Position numbers and translations under genes: made by a program. The notes below the pieces were generated by a model, which ran no database searches, was not told the origin of the DNA, and saw nothing but the letters and a program-made list of their open reading frames with translations. A stretch of 64,000 nt of DNA, from NCBI GenBank assembly GCA_034509495.1, contig CM067508.1, positions 30,240,071 to 30,304,070 of the forward strand, read 5' to 3'. This DNA is from Acestrorhynchus altus. Its lineage: Eukaryota; Chordata; Actinopteri; Characiformes; Acestrorhynchidae. Numbering within the stretch: position 1 is the first letter of the stretch; each line of letters starts with the position of its first letter. Shown piece after piece: positions 35,501-50,271 of the stretch.

Positions 35501-38500
35501 AGAGCTCGTTTATTTGCATGCATTCGTTTCTTCCACCACAAAATTGCTGTGCTGCTGCCAGTTATGGAAGCACGGTGTACTTCCCAAACTCAACCATTTG
35601 TTTTTGTTTACCAGTGCCATTCTGATGCACTGAGCTGAACATCAACATGTTAAACAAACCACTTAATTTACAACAAAAAGAAAGGTCCTACTCTCTCCTC
35701 TCACCTTATTCTCACACTTCCGAAGGAGCTTCTTTTTGCCCAAGTCGTAGATCCGCAGTAGTTTGCCCACACCTACCAACACCCTGCCCTGGAAAGGGGC
35801 AATGGCTAGGGGGACATCCTCCACAGGGGTCTGGAAATAAACAATATATATGTGAATTTCTATTATTTTAGTAAGGACGCAGTGGTCAGGGCTGGGCTGT
35901 TTAAACGCTGATTTATTTACTACCAAATTGGTTAAAGGGTGTTTATGGAGAGGATTTAAGGGGCTTTGTTCTTTAACGCAAAGCTCAACACGTGATCTAG
36001 AACACATTCCCAGCAGGGCTTGTCCATATGACTTAATTAAAACTCCTACAAAACCAATCGATTCCTGTGTTTTTTTATTTTTTTTATTTGATCATTTCTT
36101 CTTTATACACATCAAGTTTAAACTTAGTGAAAAGACAAAGGATTTCACAGAGCATCCTATTTTTTTCCATATTGTATTTCATATATCGTATATTGCCATT
36201 CAGGTAAAATGGATCAGGATATGACTTTTTCCTCCATATCGTCCAGCCCCATCACTACAATACCCCAAAAATGTTCTCGTCACCAGCTCAAACCGCATTT
36301 TTATTTCTTAAATGAAAAATCAGATTCCTATTTAAATACATGAAATGAGACTATACATATTAGAAGAACTAACTCTAAACAAGGGTCCCCGAGTCTGTGC
36401 TAATGCTAACATAACCATTACAGGCAAGACTGACATAAGTTCACAAATGGGATTTTCTGTTCCTCACCTTGTGCAAAAACTCCAGTTTGTCTCCTCCCCC
36501 CACAAGACGGTAAGTGTAAATGTAGCCACCACCCACTGAGCGTGGGTTAAGGATCATGTCCCTGGCCACACCCACCATCACATACCAGTCATCTCCTCCG
36601 TTAGCAAATCGACAAACAGCCACACTGCAGAGACAAGAATACACTACGAATGAATCACAAAATTAATACGGAGGCGATCTTATTCAAAACAAGCGTCTCT
36701 TAACTGATGACTACAAACAGACCCGGGTTTCCCCAGCTGGCCTGCCACCCTGCTCACCTGAAGGCTGCCTCGTTCTGCTCTAGCTGGACCAAGTCCAGTG
36801 TGTTCCCTTGTATAGGGTTGACCAGGCGCACCAGTGAGGCCCACTGTCCTGACCCGGCCTTGGGGGCACCAAAGATTGCTTCTGGAAGATTCTCATTCAA
36901 AAAGGCAGCAGCCATTTCTGCAGCCAACTCCCTTTCATCCTCCCCTGCAGCCTCCACCATTTCCTACAGAGCGAGCAGGAAATTCCAAAACACAAAATTC
37001 CCATGACCCTTATTCAGTTTGGTCCAAGGCAACGTCCTTCTCTTTAAGTCAATGAACGGACGTGCAGAATGAAAGCAACAGCGAGACAAAGCAACTATTT
37101 TAAAAATGTACATTCTGCACTATTAAACAAACCAACTTCCAAAGAATTAGTGCCCTGCAGGGTTGAATCCGGGGAGTTCACACACACCTGAAAGGCTTTA
37201 TACACTCACCTCAGCCATCTGCTGCTTACGCTGGGCCTTGGTGGCCTCTGTGTAGGCATTGTGGTCCGATTCAATGAGAATTAAATTGTTGGTCTCTGGA
37301 TGGATGACGAATTTGCGTGGCGTGTACTGCAGAGGGAAGGCCACCTGGTTAAAGACCGCACCAAGTTTCTCCAGAGCCAGAATTCTATCGGGGGAGAGGG
37401 AGCATGATTAAACAACAAGCCTGTCAGCCGTGTTCAATCTGCACATTCCAAGCATGCTGAGTAAAAACGAAAGTGAATTCCCAACCAAGTGAATGTTTAT
37501 AAGAGCAGCTACAGCAGGCTTTACAAACAGGACCTTTTTCTTAAGTAAACCATTTTCAAACAGAACATAAAGTACATTTCCAGAATCTGCTAATCAGTCA
37601 TATCTGCACCCAACACCCACAATTACAGTGCTGAAATAAATTCTGAAATAAAATGATTCACCAGAAATATCATCTGATTAGAAATGAGGGAATTTCAGAA
37701 TGATTTTGACAAGCAATAAAAAGGAAACCAAAAGCCGACCAAATGAATTCCACAAACCCAATTCAGTTCCACACAAGGCTGCACAAACACAGGCACCATT
37801 ACCAAAGGAAATACTGGAAATGAATGTTCTGATTCAAAACCACTAAAGAATAAGAATTAGGCATGAAAGCTAATCGGATACAAGCTAATAACTGAACACA
37901 AAAATGCAATGACAGGAAGAGAGAGTTACCTCAGTGTGTTGGTGGAGATGGCAACTATGCCTTCGGGACACTGCTCTGAAGCAAATCCAGAGGCATACTC
38001 CAGCGTCTCGTAAGAAAGTGGAGTCAGATGGAAACGGGACTGGTATGAGTAACTGAGCCACGACCGACTAGACATGGCCAACACCTGAGTAGGTGAAATA
38101 AACAAACATGAAAACTCCAGATTACATTTACGGCATTTGGCCAACACTCTTATCCAGAGTGGCTCCATTCTCCCAGCTGTGACCAAAACAGTTCAAATTG
38201 AGCCCAAACACTCTTATTGGTGTAGTGTGGTGTGTTTGGACACAGGAGATTTAACAGCCATTTGCCACAGAGAGGCAAATAAACATACTGAAAAGCAACA
38301 CCAGGATTGTTTTAGTAAAGCCTCCTTTTCCACAATCCGTAGGAATCTGGGCTGCGGGAAGTTGTGACGTAAATCATCAGTGGTTCATTTAATAGAAAGA
38401 TGCGTCCCAAATAGCATAACATTAGCCAAGTCGTCAGTTTAACCATCATTTACTGTGGCTAAAACATCAGGACATCATCCATGTATGCTGGCTACCTGCC

Positions 38501-41500
38501 TCCAATATGGCTACTGTGGTGTTAGCACACTGACTACTACCACAGTCCAAAAATGCCACGTCAACACAACAGACTTCTGCTAAGGGTGTAAACGTTCAAC
38601 AATGCCAGGGACGCAAGAACTGTCCAACTGTTTCTGGGAATACAATTCACAGAGATGAGACTGGGCTTCACACTGGCAAAAGAGGGTCCAAATGAGGAAA
38701 AAAAAATTTTAATCCCCACCCATAATACATATTCTGGGAATTTTTTACTTACAGCCTCTTGGCCCTGCATCCGCACTCGGAAAAGCTTGACCGGGCGAGA
38801 TCCCAAGTAGCGGGTGCGAGTGTCCGACAGGTCTCCAGTTACAGGATCCAGCACAGTACGCAACAACACACCATTCTGACACAGACAGACAAGGAATGTT
38901 AGCTATTCACTACAGACAGGCAAAGTTATTCCGCGGAAACCAGCAGAATCACGGACAGAACCGGAGCCACACATCCTACACACAGCAAACAGCTGTGCCA
39001 AGTCTTCACCTGCAAGCCGATATTGAGGTAGAGGAAGCCAATGGTGCCTTTCTCTCCCAGCTCGTCTTGTTTCTCCACACCTCCCATCTCCACTATACAC
39101 AGAGACTCCGGCTGCGCAGGCAGAGCCTGCATACTCAGCGGCTGCAGACAGTCCTGCACACCACAAAGACAATCACACATCATTTCAAACCCACAGACCA
39201 ATACAAACTTCTTTACAGAGGCTGTTCGGACAGAAAGTGAGCAGTTGAGACATTAAATAACGTACCGAGGGGTCCAGGGAGATAATGCGCACAGTGTTGT
39301 CCACAAGACCCACAGCCAGGAAGCGTGAGCGCTGTTCACCTGGAGGGACGTTAGCGAGGCTCATACACACCACGTCTGCAGACATCTCTTTCCTCTCAGT
39401 GTATTCATTCAGCTGACCTGACTGCAGAGGTAGAGAAAGCAGCATGTTTATAAAAGCACTACAAAACAATCCTAACAAACAAGTTATAGAAGCTCATCAC
39501 AGCAGTATAAATCACATGCCTGTTCAAACCATGTCAAATCAGGGATGGGGAACTTCACTGCCCCAGTACTCCAACCTGTTGGTAAACCTGCTGAGGGGGT
39601 GAAGTAGGTGGGCCAGAGTACGAAATCTCACTAAATCATGCAGGAATTTCGCCCACCAGGAAAAAAATCTGGTGTCAAGCTAGTTTTGGACACTAAAACA
39701 TCATGTCCTCTATAAAAGGGACTAAAGAACAGACAGTCGAGGCTATTTTCATCCATGATTGTCTTTTCTCATCAGTAACAATCACACAATGTAAGGGAAT
39801 TTGACACAATTACAGGTGACATATTGATATGTGTGTACTGATACTGAGTAGAGCTCATATCACAATACTTTTAACTGAATGGCAGCAATGTGTAAAAACA
39901 AATTAAAAATTTGGGAGGAAACACGAGGTTATAAATCAGGCAGTGCAATCAACCAATAATCCTACAGAAAAATGAAAACGTGGCAGGTCAGTGGAGTCCC
40001 TGCTGGCTCACCCCACTGAGTCAGAGACCCATCAAATTTCTAGTCTTTTCTCCAAGAAATCGAGCTAATTTTAAAACTTGATGTTTTTTTTTTTTTTTTA
40101 CTGATTGCATCAGATGATACTCAAGATTTCAGCCAAACCATAATGAACACTGCAACTAGATTGTTCACTGCACCTCCAAAATGGAAAAATAAAGTGTAGG
40201 TAAAAAAACTAAGACATATTCCTACACGTTCACGTTCACATTTTTGGCATTTTCCTTTGCTAGTGCTGCAGGCTTACCGGGTCCATCTCAAAGTAGACCA
40301 GCTCTCCTCCAGTCAGAGCGATGACCACCTGCCTCTGGTTGACAGCACATCGCACGATAGTCTTCTTCCCTGGAGTCTTCCATTCATTCACACGCTTATC
40401 TGCTCGGATGTGACGGATGCCGTCCGGATAAACCTGGCACAGGGAGATGGAGTACTTTAGAGGGACTGGGCCAAGACCAAGAGTGGGCGATATGGAAAAA
40501 TCTGATTTGATAACATTTAAAAATATACTTAAAATATACAATATCACTATTTTAACATTTGGACAAAATAAAGGTTAATAAAACAGCAGTAATTACACAC
40601 AGAATTCATTAGAATTTCAATAAAATGTCAATCTGCCACACAGGCAGATCATCTCCATTTTATCATGGTTGTTACCCCAATATTAATACGAGCCTTTGTA
40701 AAACTAAGCTGAGAACCCGGCACAGCTCTTCAAGAGCTTCTAAAGCGGGAAATCCTGAAATTCAGTGATACTGAAACAATGGAAAAAATAATATTTCAAC
40801 CCCTTCATGAAATTTCAATGCATTTTAATTCAGTGCAACGCAGGTCGCCAATGCAATACATAACCCCAATACTGCACGCTGCCCGCACGGTGCAGTTCTA
40901 CTGTCCGTCAATCGACACATTCTCACACAAACGGAAAGATGTGCTAGTCTGGTTCCGCCTGAGTGAGAAACTAAACCCACTGTGTCCACCCTGCGTCCCT
41001 GCTTTGAACTTGTGCTGTGTAAAGAAACTCTATAAGCTCTGTAAATTAACTCGCTCGCCATCCAAGAAGAGCAGGACCAGAGGTGTTGCTCAAGTCCTGC
41101 AACAGGTGGCTTGGGCAGGGCTGGAACTCAATACAGTGTCTTATTTGAGCCTCAGGCTCCGTCCTGTGGTTTAAAGGCTCTGTCTGAGCACAAGTGTTAC
41201 TGTAATGCTGATCACAGCTGGGGACTGAAGGTAAGGTGACTTACTTGCACCAGAGCATCCTCGCCCAGTAAAGAGCAGGACAAAGTCGGGGTAGTGCCCA
41301 GGAAACCAGAATCTGTCACCTCTTCCACAGTTTCCCCAATAGACAGTACCAGTGTGGCGTTAACGAAGGACACGATGATGTAGGCGTCAAACTCATCTGC
41401 AAAATGGAAAGAGGATGTTGGTAAATTTGCTCCACACGAAAAAGGAAAACAGCTTTCATAACTGCGGTCTGACCTCCGGCCAAAACATTAATGACCGACA

Positions 41501-44500
41501 CCTCTACCACAGCTTCGGTTACCAGTACAGTGAGAGAAGAAAGAAAGAGAAAGACAGGAAAAGACAAGGGGAGAAGGTTAAACAAATAAAAAGACAGACG
41601 AGAAAGATCAAATTAATTTATATGACAGTTCTACACATCAACCCACTGAGCCCCATTTCTATTAATACGCTCAACCTTTACATTTCAGCTAACAGTGAAC
41701 CGATTTGAACTGCACACGGTTTTCTCATCGGAGCTAAACTGACCACTCGCTTCTGAGGCAAAGTCATGTTTATGGACCGACATTAGAAACATTAAAAACT
41801 TTTAAAATTACAGCCACAAAAATAAGACCATCTTTTGAAACACAGCTGATTTTGCCAGACACATCAATATTGAACCTACATCTATACGTCTCTCCTAGAA
41901 AAGAACTGTTATTCTGATTTCGTCCACCAACATCAAAGGGTATCCCACTATTACCGTGTCTGACAACTGCGTAAACAAACTCACAGGGGAGGGGCTTAGC
42001 AAGAAGATGGAAGAGAATAATGGAGCCAATCATGGGCTCTTTTGCTTTGCATGTTGCTATGGTAGCCAATTGGCTTGTCTAGATTTGAAAGGCCAACAGG
42101 TACATATTAAAATAGAGCGAAAATCCAAACTAATTCAACCTAAACTGAAGCAGCGAGAAAGATGCAGCAGAACATTTAGAACTTTCAACCACTCTGACGG
42201 CAAAAGCCAGGCTTGGAACATAAAGGTTTATTGGCATTACAAAAAAAGTTGTAAAGATAGATTTCTCAAAATGCCAAAATGGGTAAACAGGCAAGAAGTT
42301 TGTGGATTTAAAAAAAAAAAAAAACATCTTTAATTTTAGAAAAACCTTCACGCTTTATGAAAGAAAGTCCATGCTCCTGGGTGCCCCCTACATTCAGGAG
42401 TCCTATTCAGAGATATCAATTCACACTGTGACACCCCCAGCAACATAACAGTCACTCCACATGCTTTATTTTCCCATTGGTGGTTCTGTGTCTCTGAGAT
42501 GCTGTGTAGTAATATTAATATTACAAGGCAAATATGACTGTTTACACAACATTAAGAAGCTCACAGGCAGTTTCCTGCCCACTTCACCAAAATGATATAG
42601 TGCAGTTAACAGCGTGCCAAGCCCAGAGTACGACGACCATCTCAGAAAATCAGGCTTTTACAGAATCACCATTTCACAATCCCTCTTATTATTTATTGAC
42701 CCAAAAGGAAAGAAGACATTTTTGGATGAAGTAATGGTTCACTATTATTAAAACCTTAAACAACGTATTAAGAGAAACACCCGCAAACTCGTTTGAAATA
42801 AAAGAAAAAGGAAAACCGTATTGAGATGGAATTCCTGAACCATTTCGCTTCCAGTCATCCATCATTTTCATTATTGAAATAATACAGGAGACAAAAATCC
42901 TGCCACTACAGATACACAGGGCCTGAACCAGTCCCTTCCTCCATTTCCCAAACCTCCACTACAGTCACAGTTACGAGGAACTGGAGCGGTGAGAGCAATC
43001 CATTTATTTTTACTGTAAACAGAAAAAACGTTCGGGTTTGATGTTAAAGTGAAAATCCATCCAGGACCTGGATCTGAACCTCTGTCTGAACCCACCGTTC
43101 TTCTTGAGAACTATTAGGACAGAGGAACTTCAAACAGATTACTGTGAATAAGATTTAATATTTAGTTGAAAATCCTTTGCTTGAACTAACAATAATCAAA
43201 CCTGTGACCCACTGACATCATCACACTTCTTTGTGATGCTTTTCCAGGCTTTTCACTGCAGCCTCTTTCAGATGGGCTTCTGGCTCCTCTTTAGCAGGTA
43301 AAATTCAGTTCTACAGGGTCGGAGATTGTTAAGGCTGATCTACAACCTTCCCCTTCTTGCCCGGGATTAACTCCTCTGGAATTCTGGCAGCGTGTTATGG
43401 GAATGTTATGGGAATGTTATGGGAAGCACCTCCTGATCAGTTTTGTTGCGTCTTTCTTTAAAGTGACCGACAACAATTTTCTGTAGACATCCAAGTTGAC
43501 TGCACTGCTGCCCCAGGGTGTGATGACATCAGGCAGATCCCAGAAGAAGTCATGCAAGCCCATGGCACTACCTCCACTGTGCATCACAGACACTCTTGTT
43601 TGTTTGGGATAGTGAGCAGATTCCATCACACTGGTAAAGGTTAATCTTCCTCTCATCGGCCCATAAAACTTGAGGCTTGTCTCTGTACTTCTTGGCAAAT
43701 TCCAGCCTCAAATTCCATTGACCTCACTGTACAAATACTTTTGGAGTGGAGTGTACACCAGTGGACCACAAGGCATTCTTTACCAGTCTGCAACCTACAC
43801 TATATGGACTAAAGTATTGGGACACCTGCTCATTCACCATTTCTTTTTTGACAATCAGGTCTATTGGTGGTGCTCCTCGCTGGAGTGTGGAGGCAGAGTC
43901 TCTTTAAAGACACAATGTAAGTGTAACCTTACTCAGCATTATTAAACATTTAAACCATAAACATTTAGTAATGTTTATTGCTATCGTGAGTAGTTACCCT
44001 TGTTGTACAGGGTAACCAAACAAAGTCCCGTGAGTGGTGTTCAAGAGTCAGAGATTAGGCTGAACCACCAAACACAAACAACTACTTTGTAAATGGTCTG
44101 ATAATTATTTACTCGGGTTTCTGCTACAGATCAGCTTCCCTTTTCTACCTCACGCTTGTGTGTGAACACTTACAGGACTGGCTGCCTGAATGGAAGAGTG
44201 TGTTTCACTTGCATGTGTGAAACCACCCCCATATCCTACTCGCAGATAACGTGTAAATAGAGACAATGTCCACATAAACCAACACTGCAGATGAAGCCAG
44301 TTTCCCATCTGTCCAGGCTGAGTTTGCACACACAGCTGAGCTTGTGGGGCTCGCACACAGTCACTCAACACACAAGAGATCACGTGATTGCAGGGAAGAG
44401 AGGCAGAAGGGAAGAAATACACTTGTATTTTAGACCACTGTCAGCCAGCCAAACGTTGAACAGGAAAGCTACTGTTAATCGAAGTGCCACTCGCTGAATA

Positions 44501-47500
44501 CTTTACAAGTGAGAGCATGTCTAAAAAAAAAAAAAAAAAACTACATGTACAGTCTGACAGCTGTAGAAATTTGAGCCAATGTCTCGAGCATAAGCTCTCT
44601 AAATACACAAAAATCAACCTGTTCCGTCAGGCCTGGTCAGATCTGCACTGCAGTCTAGATAAAGTCAGCATGATGTGTCGAGACATTAAATATGGGGGTG
44701 GATTATACAACAAAACTGACTGACAAACAGCTTTAAAAGCTTTTCTACTAATTTCCACGATTCTCTTCTAACTATTATCAACAGTTTTTGATGAATTTAC
44801 TCTGAAATGGCAGAAAAAAGGTCTTTTTCTGACAAGAAATTATTTAATTAAAGTCTGTCTGTTGGATTTAAGTTGGGTGGGATTTAATTCGTCACAGCCG
44901 ACATCAGATCACTTCATTAGTCTGCGATCTGACACCCTTGCAGTTCCAAGTTCTGCAGCTTAAGATTTTTAACAGGATTAAACTGCATTATTACATTTTT
45001 GTATAATAATGCAACATTTTTATACTAAATAAATGCAACAAAATAAGTATTTACTAACGATTTAAAATCAGCAGGTGGGGGCTTTAAAGGTCTCCAGGGT
45101 ACAGTAATGATATTTTCCCCACTAACATGACTTGCTGCATTATAGACTGAAAGATGAATACGGCTGAACATAAAACTGGAGAAGTGTCTTTAAAAATCAT
45201 TTGTAAAATGTAATTAACACAAACTCTTTTCTTTTGAGAAAAATGTTGACAATCTCAGACTTACTATTTAAAAAGCCTAAAACTACAGAATCGGCTGCAG
45301 CACAATTATTATTTTTATATTTTAAATATATATATATTTTTATTACCTGTACCTGTTCAGACTGAAACTGGAGATGGCATTTCCATGTTTTAACACATTA
45401 AGGAAATGAAATATATCAGTCCCACATCACCCAGCAGTAACCACCCATCACACTAATCCTGACAAACATTAAAAAGGGATGAAGTTGCTTGTATACCTTC
45501 AACATGTCTTCTAACCGTCCACACAGCGTTGGGGTTACCGGGAAGTTCAGACACGGCCATCTCCGAGACCTGGAGAAATATTTTCATTCATGTGACTTTT
45601 ACAACTTGGAAACGTAAGATTTTCACAATATCTAAGCAAGCAAACACACAATCATACCTCCAATCCATGTCTAAGGACCCTCAGAGTTGACCTGGGCCCC
45701 CTTCCACACGACACATACAGCTGAGGAGTGTCCTCATTGGCCAAATCAGCGATCTACAGAAAGGAGGGGGTGAGGAAAGAGGACAAAGAAAGGAGTGCCA
45801 TAAGTTATCCCTGGCAAATTGGCAACATGTGTGGGTGGGTGACCAGCTTAAGACATTTAACAGGAACATAATTATACTATATATATATTATATTGTGTTT
45901 CTGAATTTTGTGTCGTCTGTGTTTGGCTTATTTTTGGTGTCTCTGTCCAGCACTTTGGTCAGCCCCGTTGTTGGTCTGAAAGTGCTTTATAAATAAAGTG
46001 GAATGGTACTATACATCAGCACACAAGCCACTTCAGAATTGGTGTAAATGCACACTAAACGCAAAGTCTTCATAAACTGATTCCGGCTCAACTGCCGTAC
46101 TTCAAACACATTTGCTTGTTTAGCTCAAATCTCTCGTGAAACAAGAGAAAGCGGCAGGGCACGAGACAATTTGTCCTTGATGTAGATAGGATGACGTTAT
46201 ATCCTGAAAAATCTGATGTTATCTTCATATCCTGTGTTAACGGCAACACGCTGCAGTGTGATGGTATAGACACACTGAAAGCCTTTGTGTTAATAACAGT
46301 GTAGAGGTGAGCTAGTTTACACAGAGAGGCTCTAGACTCAAATACATTCGAACAAATCCGTAGAATTACTGTTTTATAGTGCGGTTAATGTTTCCTACTT
46401 CAGTCTGACTGACCTCTCTGACCATTTATATACGTCTGCTGTCCACTACTAACATTAAGTAACCATCTCACAGTATGGAGACACTGCTGTGTTTTGGTTT
46501 TGGAATCCTGGGTCATGCTGCTTGCCATGGGCAGCAGAAGTCCAAGAGAGCACAACTGCCTGCGAGCTCTCTGGGTGGCGCTGGTCGGCACAGGCGTCTG
46601 TACTGTGTGTGGAGTGTGGAGTGTGGAGAGCATTGTATGCGACAGAGGAAGAGTCCTAACGGGGTTGGGTAACTCACACATCCATATTGGGGTAAAAAAC
46701 AAAACAAAAAAGAAAACAAACAAAAAAAAAAAAACGCCAAAATGAGGTCAGTCACCCCGGAGCATTTAACAGGACCTAAGGGAATGGACGCTGTGGAAGC
46801 TCACTGACTGCTGATGCCACGTGCAATCATTCCAGATCACAGAAATGAAGCAGTCTGCTAAATGGGCCTGAACACAGCTGTGGTCAGACACAAGGACACG
46901 TCCACCCAGCAATACTATCAAACATTAGGCGCATCGGTCCCAACATGGACACCACAGAGGCAGCAGATGAAGCTCGATCAACCACCACAGACATCTTTAC
47001 TGATTCTCAGCAGCTGACAGACAGACGGTTTCGTGGTCATTAAATTTGTGACCCTGAAAGCAAAGTGAACTTTGTACTTGATTGATGTTCAGCTTTGAAA
47101 GACGAATAATCAGAAGACAGTGGAGAGAGGACCATCATCATCAGTTAGAAAAATCTGTGATAAATGATATTACTGTAATAAGTTAAAAGCTACAATTAAT
47201 TTCACCAGATTAAAGATTAATTACCCAATGATCTAATTAAGAATATTCAGACACTGGAATTGGAATATACAGAGTTAAATAAACTGTACAAATAAAACAA
47301 AACCAATGCTTTTAATGGGGTCTCTTCGCTCACTGAGAAATGTTCCCACACCAGAGCTGGAATGCGGCTTTGAAACAAATCCGTTTGGACTTACTCTTGT
47401 AACCTTTCAGGATGGAACTTTACAGTCTTTGAGACAAAAACAGATATTAGAAATTGTGTCTTCAATCGGTCAGCGATCACAACGTGCAGCAAAAGACTGT

Positions 47501-50196
47501 CTAAACAAAATCAGCTCATAGCCTTGAGCTCTAGCAGTCGAGAGAACGGAACAGTGTGACGGACTCGAATAACCAAAGTAAACAACTGGCAAAACTGAGT
47601 CCAGCCCAATTTACATCTTGTCCATTTATTGTACGATGGCTGATAATAGAATTATCGCGACAGGCTTCTATAGAATGCAAGTAAATTAGAACCCTCCGCA
47701 AACATACTCCGCACCCGAGTAATGGCTTTAATTTAGGCTTCAGCAGCGCACCTATAACCTTCTCTCACCTGGCAGGACATTATTGGTGAAAGGTTCTCCT
47801 GCTCATCCACGAGCACCAGGTTCTTGAGGGGCCGGGGCTGGAAAAAAAAGGTGTCTCCTTCCTCCAGCGGCATGGCAGAGGAGAACTCTGGTTCGTCATC
47901 GTCATCACCCAGGTGAGCGATCTGGTACAGGTAACTAAACACACAGAAATAGGTCAGATCCAAAGAAACAGCTGGTTGTAATGAGTAAGAGAAACAAGTG
48001 TGTGCATGTGCGTGTGTGTGTGGTCAAAGAGAGAAGTGTCCTCACGGGAGGTCTGGTTCGCCAATAACAGCGAGACTAAACACTCATCTCTCAAACAGTA
48101 CAAAGTTCAACCACATAATAGGAGGACCCCACCATGGAGCAGGTGGGTGGATGGAGTGAATAAGAGACTACAAAACGAATCCCACTCCAAGGGTTTTTGA
48201 TCTACTTTGCCAGAATGCAAAATGTATTCTAGGGCAACATGTTTACAGGAAATGAAATGTTTGAAAGAGATCGTTCAGAAAATTCCAACCCTTTCATTTG
48301 TTAAACTTTGTGTCGCAACTTACTGGTTTCCAAACTCTGACGACACGAATAAGAAGCCAGTCTTCAGCACACACATGGCGGTGGCCACAGGAATAGTGTC
48401 AAAGTATTTCATCCTTATCTCGGTGACCTAGGAGGCCATGACAAAGCAGGTTATTCAGCAATTTTACACAATTAAAAATGCGACTCAGGGCTCTTTGCAA
48501 ATCAAGAAAATATTTCAACATTCCCAGCTTACGCCGTCTGTATACTTGTGGGCGGTTACTGTAATAAGATGTTTAAAAACACCAATCAAAAATTCTGGGA
48601 ACAGATTTTCATTCCCCGCCACATTCACCAGACCACAGCGGGCGCTGAAGAAAAACCAGCCGACAGTCACTCCTGACAAATTTCAGTATAATCAGATTTG
48701 ATATTCTCACTCAAAATATCAACATACTTACACATACATCAGCCATAACATTAAAACCACCTGTCTAATGATGGTTTTCCTAAAACAAGTCCTCTGAAGA
48801 TGCTCAACGTTATCTACGACCAACACATTAGGAGCAGATTCTTAAATGATCACCCATTGTATTGTTAGCTGTACGAAGCACATTCCACAGGTGCTCAGTC
48901 AGACCGTTTCCTGGGGACTTCAGAAGCCAATTCAACCTTGAACTCACATTCTTCAAACCATCTCTGAAAATTCGGAAAACATCTGCAGGGTTGAGTGGGA
49001 TTAAGGCCATGGCCATTAGGAACTATAACAGCTGTGGAGGCCTCAAAGTACCATCCACCTAAACGCAAGATTTCACAGGAGAACATCGCTCACATCCTCA
49101 GACTGCTGGTGGCAGCTTAGTGCAAACTGGAGTCACCTCTTCTCCAGGTAAGCGACACAAATCATACCTTGTGATCTGATGTACAAAATCGGGACTGATC
49201 TAGAATCCCACTGTAGGTACTTCCCGCAATGGAGCGGGGTCAACATGGGGCTTTCCAGCAGCTACAGTAACTAGGAATGTGCACATGGAAATAATTTGCC
49301 TCACACAGAATTTGGATTCTCTTTATACAGTGTCTCCGCTAATACGGAGTCTGATCCGATCTTTGTGCATTAATAATGCAGCCCCAGAGTTAAGAGAAGA
49401 TATGCTGCTGATTAATACTGAAGTAAACTGACTGGAAAACATCCATTAATCCTGATGCCACCAGATGGCGCTCTGAACACCATGACAAATGAATTCAGAC
49501 TAAACTAGAAGATTCAATTCCATTACAATGTGGCGGATTGGGACCAACAGTAACTACTGCGAGTTGGCCTTCACGCATTACGTGCAACAGTCAGCTTTGA
49601 CTGCCCATCATCGCATCGACAGGTCACTGCATAGGTACTGACCACGGAGCACAAACACTGTGTAAGACTTATCCTATGTTTTGGAGACATTCTGAGTCAT
49701 CACCAGGGTCTCTCAACCTTTGGGTTGGGGACCACCAGCAGGCCTTGAAGCAGTCTGGAGTGGTCCACAGGCACATCCTCGGTGGGAAGCAGTGGTCCGT
49801 AGTAGGTAGTACCACTAAGTCATATATGTAGACAAATCGTTGAAGCACAAAACTGAGATCAACCCATATGAACATTATATAAGCATTAATAGAAATGCAC
49901 AAATATATCTGCAGAAATAAAACAAAGCAAAAGGTCTTATCAGATTGAGAGAGGTGGGCCATGAGGTGGAAAAGGTTAAGAACCTCTGGTCTAGTAATCA
50001 CAATTTGGACCCAACCATTCTACCAAACGTTGATGAGACAGGAGCACTTTCAGTGCAAGACTCACCCCACCAAAATGCACTACAGAGCACCACAGGTCAT
50101 TCCTGCCTGTGGCCTTCAAACTAACTTCTCCCTTAATGCAGTGGGTTTGGGTGGGTAAGTTTATTCAACCTGCTTTTTTCTGTTTATTCTTTACTC

Positions 50197-50271
<75 letters not shown>
